This document shows positions 58,355 through 64,000 of a stretch of 64,000 nucleotides of DNA, piece after piece. Each line of letters starts with the position of its first letter. Position 1 is the stretch's first letter. The translations under genes and the position numbers were made by a program. Under the pieces are notes generated by a model. That model was not told the origin of the DNA, ran no database searches, and saw nothing but the letters and a program-made list of their open reading frames with translations. The stretch spans positions 62,001 to 126,000 of the forward strand of contig NZ_BEWB01000016.1 of the NCBI RefSeq assembly GCF_003112555.1. The letters are read 5' to 3'. This stretch comes from Streptomyces coelicoflavus (GTDB taxonomy: Bacteria; Actinomycetota; Actinomycetes; Streptomycetales; Streptomycetaceae).

Positions 58355-59677
58355 ATGCCCGATCCCACTGGCGCGGTGGTGCGCTCCGGCCCCGTCCGTT
58401 ACGCCACCGCCGCGCGCTTCTCCCCGCCCCGCCCGGTGGACACCGGCGACACCCGCCCTCCGAGCGGCGAGATCTGCCCCCAGCTCCCCTCCCGCCTCGA
58501 CGCGGTGATGGGAGCCCCGCTCGACCCCCGTCCCCAGGGCGAGGACTGCCTCCACCTGACCGTCACCACCCCGGCCCGCGACGACGGCGCCCGTCCGGTC
58601 CTCGTCTGGTTCCACGGCGGCGGCTTCAGCAGCGGCGCGGGCCTCATGGACTGGTACGACGGCGGAGCACTCGCCGCCGAGGGCGACGTGGTCGTCGTCG
58701 GCGTCAACTACCGCCTCGGAGCCCTCGGATACCTCTGCCTGGACGGCATCAGCGAGGGCAACCTCGGCCTGTACGACCAGCTCGAGGCCCTGCGCTGGGT
58801 GGGCGAGCACATCGCCGCCTACGGGGGAGACCCCGGCAACGTCACGGTCTTCGGCCAGTCCGCGGGCGCCCTCTCCATCCGGCTGCTGCTGGAGATGCGT
58901 CAGGCGCGGGGGCTCCTGCACCGGGCGATCCTCCAGAGCCCGCCCCTGTCCATCACGGCCCGCTCCCGCACGGACTCCGAGAACCTCGGCCGCGTCTTCG
59001 CCGACCTGCTGGGCGAGGACCCGCGCACCGCCGGTCTTCCCGCGATCCTGGCGGCGCAACGGGAGACCGCGGGCATCAACCTGCGACGCTCCGGAAGCAC
59101 TCTGGAACCCCCCTTCCTCCCGGTCCTCGGGTCCCCCGTCGCGGAGGACGACGAGGAGCCCGCCCCGGCCGTCCGCGGTCTGGACGTCATGTACGGCTGG
59201 AACGCGGACGACATGAGCGCCTTCCCGGGGGAGGGCGACGACGTTGCGGAGCTGACCCGCCGCGTGTACGAGGAGCCGCTGGCACGCTACGGGACGGCCC
59301 TGGCGCGGGCCGGGGCCCGGGTCCACGCGTACCGCCTCGACTGGCGCCCGGCCGGCTCCCCGTTCGGCGCCACCCACTGCCTGGAACTGCCGCTGCTCCT
59401 GGGCACCCGGGAGGCATGGCGGGCATCACCGATGCTGGGCCGGGAGCCGTGGACCGAGGTGGACACCCTGGGCAGAGCGGTGCGTGCCGCGTGGACCACC
59501 TTCGCCCGCACCGGCACGCCCGGCCCCTCACTTCGCGGTCAGGAACTCCCCGTGCTCCAGTGGGCGGTTCACGACGCGGATGTCGCCGACGGCGCCGTGG
59601 AAGACGACGTCGATCGCGCCGGCGTATTCGTGGCCCCCCACCAGCCACGGCAGTCCGAGCGAGGTGAGTCCGAGTGA
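58355..59677 (+). CDS. Type B carboxylesterase, 3' end fused into antisense of next gene
   Basis: The 440-residue protein has VLVWFHGGGFSSGAG (oxyanion hole), the nucleophile GQSAG in VTVFGQSAGALS (about 170), a likely acid near YGWNADDMSAF, and His in GATHCLELPLLLG. GGAGG precedes ATG 58355 and it follows the transporter by 18 nt, so both are probably cotranscribed. After TTFARTGTPGP the frame runs about 50 residues through the antisense of the metallophosphoesterase gene, so the native C-terminus seems lost. An ester of an aromatic acid is a plausible substrate. Confidence 0.83.
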   Translation: MPDPTGAVVRSGPVRYATAARFSPPRPVDTGDTRPPSGEICPQLPSRLDAVMGAPLDPRPQGEDCLHLTVTTPARDDGARPVLVWFHGGGFSSGAGLMDWYDGGALAAEGDVVVVGVNYRLGALGYLCLDGISEGNLGLYDQLEALRWVGEHIAAYGGDPGNVTVFGQSAGALSIRLLLEMRQARGLLHRAILQSPPLSITARSRTDSENLGRVFADLLGEDPRTAGLPAILAAQRETAGINLRRSGSTLEPPFLPVLGSPVAEDDEEPAPAVRGLDVMYGWNADDMSAFPGEGDDVAELTRRVYEEPLARYGTALARAGARVHAYRLDWRPAGSPFGATHCLELPLLLGTREAWRASPMLGREPWTEVDTLGRAVRAAWTTFARTGTPGPSLRGQELPVLQWAVHDADVADGAVEDDVDRAGVFVAPHQPRQSERGESE

Positions 59678-61492
59678 CACGCGCCGCGGATCGTCGGCGA
59701 CCGGGGAGCTCTCGACGTACAGCCTGGTGCGGCGGCCGTCGTTGACGACGGCGATGTGCCACCACCGCAGCTCCGCCAGGCCGTGGCTCCAGTTCGTCGT
59801 CGGGTAGGTGGTGTTGAGCGGGTAGTGGTTGAACTGCACCTCACGGCCGTTGTTGGTGATGGCCAACTGGGCCAGGGGCTCGTTGGGGTCGGTGTTCCTG
59901 CCGTGCTTCCCGGCGGCGCGGGCGGCGCCCCGGCGGCTGAGGACCGACGCGTTGCCGTTCCGGCCGGCGTCCCAGTCCAGGGGTATGCGCACGAAGGTCT
60001 CGATCGTGTACCCGCCCCTGAACGTCTCGGTGTTCAGGGGAGCCGCGTCCGTCGTGGTGAGGTACGAGCCGTTGACCGGGTTCCTGCCCCCGGTGAACTT
60101 CAGGCTGGCGTGCCCGGGCTGGTCGGGGTGGTGGTCGTCGGACCAGGTCAGCGCGTCGGCGGGGGTGCCGGGCGTGGTCACCACCGTCAGGTCGTTGCCC
60201 CTGCCGGAGAGGTCCCGGACGGTCTGCCCCCGCGTGAGCGCGGTGCCCGGCGCTCCCTGCCCGTCGAAGCGCCAGTACGCGACCGTACCCCTGACCAGCA
60301 TCCGGTCGGCCGGGCGGGAGGGACGGGCCGGGACGGGGGCGAAGCCGGAGAAGCGCTTCTCGAAGTCGACCGGGATCGAGAAGTCGTCGACCGGGCTCGT
60401 GAGGCGGGCGTGCTCGGCGGCCAGAGCGCTGCGCGACTCCGGTTCCTGGGCCAGGATCCACGGATTGACCGTCTCGACGTCGATCGTGTCCCGGGCCAGG
60501 TCGAAGTGGTACAGCCGGATCATGCCGCCGCCGCCGAAGAAGCGGTTCTGGTAGTTGGCGATGTGCAGGTGCACGTCGTTGCCGTGGGCGTTCTTCCTGG
60601 TCGTGCGGCCGGACGGCCAGTAGTGGCCGTTGAGGGTCAGGAAGATCTGGTCGTTGTCCGCGATCAGCCGGTCCCAGAGGGCCTGACCGTACTCGGAGAG
60701 CGAGGCGTTGTTCTCCGGGTCGCCGGACTCGTAAGGGAAAACGTTGTCATCGTAGTCGGGGTGGACGATGTCGTGCGCCGTGAGGATCACCGGCATCCGG
60801 GGGTGGGCCTTGATGGTCTTCTCGGCCCACGCGAAGCCCTGCTCGGTGGTCCGCCAGTCCAGCGCCAGCACGAGCCACGACCGGCCCGCGGCCCGGAAGA
60901 CGTGCGCGGTGTTGTAGCCCGTGGCGTCGGACCCGACGAAGGACTTCGCGTGTCTGAACCGCCGGGGGCCAAGGGTCCGCAGGTACGGCGTGTCCCCACG
61001 GGTGTCGTCCCCGCTCACGTCGTGGTTGCCGGCCACCACGCTGTACGCGGCGCCCTTCGCGTCCAGGGTGTCGAAAGCCTTGTCGATCTGGTCGAAGGAC
61101 GAGGCGTCGGCGTCCTGCGACAGGTCACCGAGATGCGACATGAACACGATGTTCTGGTCGGCGACACCGCTGTTCCTGACGATGTAGCGGAAAGACTCCT
61201 CCTGCGGGGCGCGGTTGACGCTGTCCTGACTGCCCCAGTAGAGGTACTGCGTGTCCGGCATGACGGCGAAGGTGAACCGGAGCGCGTCGGGGTCCGGATT
61301 CCACCGCCCCACATGCCCGTGGCCGTGTCCGTGCCCGGATGCGTCGGCGGCGTGCGCGGGTGCCGCGCCGAGCGCGGACGAACCGGCACCGACCGCCACC
61401 GCCCCGGCGCCCGCCAGCGCCGCGTTGCGCAGGAAGCCCCGCCGCCCCTGACCGGTCGGTTCGTGAGACGCCGTCTCTCCGTGAACGCACAT
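59528..61492 (-). CDS. Tat-exported metallophosphoesterase with LamG-like domain
   Basis: The 654-residue protein has a Tat-like signal (RRGFLRNAALAGAGAVAVGAG). A calcineurin-like phosphoesterase domain follows, with metal ligands in VMPDTQYLY, HLGDLSQDAD, VVAGNHDVSGDD, LTAHDIVHPD and LNGHYWPSG. A C-terminal concanavalin/LamG-like domain (about 440-650; YTIETFVRIPLDWDAG, HIAVVNDGRRTRLYVESS) may bind carbohydrate. GGGAAGG precedes ATG 61492. Its 3' end overlaps the esterase reading frame by 150 nt on the opposite strand. Confidence 0.87.
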   Translation of the reverse strand: MCVHGETASHEPTGQGRRGFLRNAALAGAGAVAVGAGSSALGAAPAHAADASGHGHGHGHVGRWNPDPDALRFTFAVMPDTQYLYWGSQDSVNRAPQEESFRYIVRNSGVADQNIVFMSHLGDLSQDADASSFDQIDKAFDTLDAKGAAYSVVAGNHDVSGDDTRGDTPYLRTLGPRRFRHAKSFVGSDATGYNTAHVFRAAGRSWLVLALDWRTTEQGFAWAEKTIKAHPRMPVILTAHDIVHPDYDDNVFPYESGDPENNASLSEYGQALWDRLIADNDQIFLTLNGHYWPSGRTTRKNAHGNDVHLHIANYQNRFFGGGGMIRLYHFDLARDTIDVETVNPWILAQEPESRSALAAEHARLTSPVDDFSIPVDFEKRFSGFAPVPARPSRPADRMLVRGTVAYWRFDGQGAPGTALTRGQTVRDLSGRGNDLTVVTTPGTPADALTWSDDHHPDQPGHASLKFTGGRNPVNGSYLTTTDAAPLNTETFRGGYTIETFVRIPLDWDAGRNGNASVLSRRGAARAAGKHGRNTDPNEPLAQLAITNNGREVQFNHYPLNTTYPTTNWSHGLAELRWWHIAVVNDGRRTRLYVESSPVADDPRRVSLGLTSLGLPWLVGGHEYAGAIDVVFHGAVGDIRVVNRPLEHGEFLTAK

Positions 61493-61693
61493 GCTGAAGC
61501 CCTTCCCGAGGGGTGCTTTGATCGCGAACGACGTTAGGCGGGGAGGGCCTGGCCCGGGTGTCTTCGAGATGGCGAACGGAGATCGGGCGCCCGTCGAAAC
61601 AGACCGGAATGATTCCTTGGAATGTCGAGGTGGGGATACCCGCCGGCCCAGGCCCAGGCCCAGGGCCGGAGCGGGGAGCAGGAGGGGGCCGAG

Positions 61694-62110
61694 GTGCTGG
61701 AGGTCGTGGCGCTCAGCGCACCGACCGCGTTTCTCATGTCCGTGGGCAATGGCGCCGCGGGGGAAATGGGCAAGCAACCCCAGCTGTCGACGGGCGCTTT
61801 GGTACGAAGGACCACCGGACGGCATACGCCGCTGCCGGGGAGCCCGGAGGAACGGACGGAACTGGCCGGCCTGGTGCACGCCCGCCTCGGGCGGGACGCG
61901 CGGCTGGCGGACGAGTGGGCGCTGGTCCTGCGGACCCACGGGCGCCCGGGGACACCGGCCCTGGCCCGCGGCGGCGGACTACCGCCCGCGCCAATCCACT
62001 TCACCAACCGGCACCGGAAACTGCGGCGACTGGCGCGGGAGGCGACCCGCCCCGCCGACGGCCGGCCCCGGGTCGCGCTGCTCCACGGCCCGCCCGGCAT
62101 CGGCACGACC
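61694..62110 (+). pseudogene. N-terminal fragment of a STAND-type NTPase
   Basis: GTG 61694, with GGAGGGG upstream, starts VLEVVALSAPTAFLMSVGNG, AAGEMGKQPQLSTGALVRRT. This is like the N-terminus of large Streptomyces NB-ARC/TPR proteins. It then has IHFTNRHRKLRRLAREATR and VALLHGPPGIGTTAAS. The P-loop is degenerate (GIGTT instead of GxGKT), and homology stops there: the sequence runs into the 3' end of the opposite-strand acetyltransferase gene. The NTPase body and repeats are deleted. Confidence 0.65.
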
Positions 62111-62116
62111 GCCGCC

Positions 62117-62728
62117 TCACTGGGACCGAAGGGGGACCGGCACGGAGGGGCTGTCCACGTCCAGGCCGATGTGCTCCAGGCCGTCGGAGAGGTGTGCCCG
62201 CGCGGCGTCGGGGAGCCGCAGGACGTGGGCGGTCGCGAAGCCCGCTTCGTCGCGGCGCAGGTGTCCCGGCGCGTCATCGGGACCGAGGCGCACCTTCTGG
62301 TCGGTCACGACGAACCCGAGGCCGTGGACGAGCAGTCCCATCCCGGCGGGGTTGTCCCGATGGACGTAGCCCATCACCGGCTTGGGGTCGGCGCGAGTGA
62401 CGGCCGTGATCGCGACGGCGCTCAGCAGGGTGCCGAGGCCGCGCCCGCGAAGGCCGGGGACGAGATGGAGACCGCCGAACTCCCACCGCGGGACGGCGTC
62501 GAGCCCCTTGCCGTCCGGTTTGACGTAGCAGAGCCCCGCGATCTGCCCCTCACGCGAGACCACGACCATCTGGCGTGCCTCGACCATCTGTTGGAACGTG
62601 GTCGGGGGCACGGGCAGCATGAACTCGCCGAGAGTGGAGCGGTGGAACTCGAAAGCGGCGTTCCGGGTGGCGTTCGTGATCGGGGCGATGACCAGGGCTT
62701 CCGGAGTGTGGGCGGTCGGCTTCACCAT
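62117..62728 (-). CDS. GNAT-family N-acetyltransferase
   Basis: The 203-residue protein has a GNAT fold with acetyl-CoA loop GGLHLVPGLRGRGLGTLLSA (about 87-105). An extended beta-alpha region follows (YVHRDNPAGMGLLVHGLGFV). AAAGGAGG precedes ATG 62728 with good spacing. It lies 25 nt downstream of a D-Ala-D-Ala ligase remnant on the same strand. The substrate is unknown. Confidence 0.85.
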   Translation of the reverse strand: MVKPTAHTPEALVIAPITNATRNAAFEFHRSTLGEFMLPVPPTTFQQMVEARQMVVVSREGQIAGLCYVKPDGKGLDAVPRWEFGGLHLVPGLRGRGLGTLLSAVAITAVTRADPKPVMGYVHRDNPAGMGLLVHGLGFVVTDQKVRLGPDDAPGHLRRDEAGFATAHVLRLPDAARAHLSDGLEHIGLDVDSPSVPVPLRSQ

Positions 62729-62753
62729 CCGTGCCTCCTTTCGAGGGGCGGAG

Positions 62754-63230
62754 TCACCGGGCAGCGAGGCCCGCCGCGGGACTGCCGGTCCGGGTGATGG
62801 CGGTGGTGATCAGGGTGTCCAGGAGCCGTTCGTACGACAGGCCGGCCGCCGCCCAGATGCGTGGGAACTGGGAGGCCGCGGTGAAGCCGGGGAAGGTGTT
62901 GACCTCGTTCACCACCGGTCGTACGCCGTCGCGCAGGAAGAAGTCGACGCGGATGAGGCCGGAGCAGTTCAAAGCTTCGAAGGCGTCCACGGCCATGCGC
63001 TGAAGTTGCTTCGCGACGTCGTCGTCGAGCTGTGCCGGGATGGTGTAACTGGTCTCCGCGTCCACGTACTTGGCCTCGTAGTCGAAGAACGGCCGTTCGT
63101 CGTGGACCGCGATCTCCAGGGGCGGTCCGGTCTCCAGGCGGCCGTCCGGATGCTCGAGTACCGCGATGTCGATCTCCCGACCGTGTATCGCCTCCTCCAC
63201 CAGCACCTTCGTGTCCCAGGAACGAGCCGA
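62754..63230 (-). pseudogene. D-alanine-D-alanine ligase, C-terminal fragment
   Basis: About 158 residues read WDTKVLVEEAIHGREIDIAV, DYEAKYVDAETSYTIPAQLD and GLIRVDFFLRDGVRPVVNEV, NTFPGFTAASQFPRIWAAAG. This is the ATP-grasp domain end with the metal ligands D and N in RVDFF and NEVNT. The N-terminal domain and first part of the ATP-grasp are missing; upstream the sequence switches frame and becomes an alanine racemase fragment. It ends at the stop 62754-62756. Confidence 0.85.
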
Positions 63231-63244
63231 TCCGAGTGCCGCGT

Positions 63245-63385
63245 CCACCCGTACAGGCCGAGCCCCGCGCGGACCAGGTCGTAGTGGGTGGCGGGAGCGG
63301 CCAGTGCGGCGGCCGAGTTGGCCAGGTGCAGCACCTCGGGCCGCAGGCCCGCGGCACGGGCCTGCGACACCGCAGTCTCGAAGGC
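63245..63385 (-). pseudogene. Alanine racemase internal fragment
   Basis: About 46 residues read FETAVSQARAAGLRPEVLHL, ANSAAALAAPATHYDLVRAG, LGLYGW, the conserved H-x-ANSAA and RxGxxxYG block of PLP alanine racemases. The PLP lysine region and the tyrosine-containing second domain are absent. It is in frame with the SARP-type gene upstream and is followed by the ligase fragment in another frame. Confidence 0.8.
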
Positions 63386-64000
63386 GTCGACGGCTAGCCG
63401 GCACACCTGGTGATGGACGTCCGGGGTCGCCCAGTCCAGGTCGTCCACCACACAGAGGGTGGGCACACGTGCGATCTGCCGGACGAGGGTGGTGAGGACG
63501 TCCTCGCCGGGCCCGTCCTGGGCACCGCCGTCCTCGCCGGACCCACGCAGCCCGTCGGCGAGCCGGGTGACCGCGCAGCGCAGGGCCACGGTTCTGCCGC
63601 GGCCTAGAGTGTGTCCTCCGCTCGCCCGGGTGACGGCGAATCCGGCCTTGCCGGCCTGTGCGGCGAACTCGTCCAGCAGTCTGGTCTTGCCCGACCCGGG
63701 TTCACCCGAGACCACGGCCCACCGGGACTGCCCGGCCGTCGCCTCACCCAGCAGGGTCTGGAGCCGAGCCGTCTCCTGCGACCGGCCCACGAGCGGTGTC
63801 CTGGCCACGGGCGGGATGCCGGCCAGTGTCGTGGGCGTCCGTGGTGACCGGGGGATCCCGAGGGCGGCGGTGTCGTGTCGCAGAACGGCCATGTGCAGAT
63901 CGCGCAGGCCGGGGCTCGGGTCCAGGCCCAGTTCCCGGGCCAGCGTCGTGCGAAAGCGGTCGTACTGGCGCAGCGCCTCCACGGGCCGTCCGGCGGCGTA
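63386..64000 (-). pseudogene. SARP/AfsR-like regulator (BTAD + NTPase), truncated; 5' end outside window
   Basis: The frame is open to the window edge. It contains the end of a BTAD domain (GRPVEALRQYDRFRTTLARE, LGLDPSPGLRDLH), then LVGRSQETARLQTLLGEA and an intact P-loop GEPGSGKTRLL, with Walker B TLCVVDDLDWA. This is the architecture of large AfsR-like pathway regulators. After CRLAVDA the NTPase homology stops and an alanine racemase piece continues in frame. Whether the product has regulatory activity without its C-terminal part is unknown; some SARPs work with BTAD and DNA-binding domains alone. Confidence 0.75.

Noticed and set aside
1..64000. CRISPR arrays, tRNA/rRNA genes, insertion sequences or prophage
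   Set aside because: No regularly spaced repeats, no tRNA-like cloverleaf or terminal CCA with T-loop, no transposase motif and no phage structural genes were recognised on either strand.

Overview
The window is very GC-rich, with dense short-overlap operons, GTG/TTG starts, many ECF sigma factors, two-component systems and secreted enzymes. This points to an actinomycete, almost certainly Streptomyces. The many decayed or fused genes (about 617-926, 25300-25703, 35550-36541, 42808-44181, 61694-62110, 62754-63385) suggest an accessory chromosome region such as an arm. The organism call is inference; no rRNA, tRNA, CRISPR or insertion sequence was recognised.

Layout. 1-0.9 kb: end of a YeiH-type membrane protein and a broken DoxX-like gene. 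1.2-6.2 kb: an ECF sigma factor, then a likely D-amino-acid module (HypT-like LysR, Asp/Glu racemase, D-cysteine desulfhydrase, and a divergent dicarboxylate/amino-acid symporter). 6.4-10.8 kb: an ECF sigma factor with a zinc-finger anti-sigma factor, followed by a secreted beta-propeller, a YcnI-like copper protein and an RsbW-like kinase. 10.8-13.2 kb: a NarL-type two-component pair. 13.2-17.2 kb: a copper operon (PCuAC-like protein, CopA, Met-rich membrane protein) divergent from a second ECF sigma factor. 17.3-20.3 kb: a FecBCD-type ABC importer. 20.5-25.2 kb: a secreted hydrolase, an MsrP-like molybdoenzyme with a membrane cytochrome b, and divergently a catalase-family peroxidase with cytochrome b561. 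25.8-29.7 kb: a second beta-propeller protein and two tandem serine hydrolases. 30.6-35.5 kb: a second importer of the same type, a CopZ-like chaperone, a His-rich membrane protein and a third ECF sigma factor. 35.5-44.2 kb: rearranged DNA with pseudogenes, a TetX-like monooxygenase, an MFS exporter, AraC and LysR regulators and a cysteine dioxygenase. 44.2-48.4 kb: an envelope module (two-component system, D,D-carboxypeptidase, membrane EEP protein). 48.6-59.7 kb: a 3-hydroxyanthranilate meta-cleavage operon in the NbaE-H-J-I-G-F-C-D-R order, with a divergent transporter and esterase. 59.5-64 kb: a metallophosphoesterase, a GNAT enzyme and a mosaic of SARP, alanine racemase and D-Ala-D-Ala ligase fragments.

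The most notable signal is one promoter motif, TTCAACAC-N14-GCGTATCC (close variants allowed), with identical 14-nt spacing. It lies upstream of the 6519 sigma/anti-sigma operon, the peroxidase/cytochrome b561 operon, the divergent MsrP-like/cytochrome b operon and the second beta-propeller gene; a variant precedes the 16548 sigma gene. Together these suggest an undescribed ECF regulon for redox (and perhaps copper) protection of the cell envelope.
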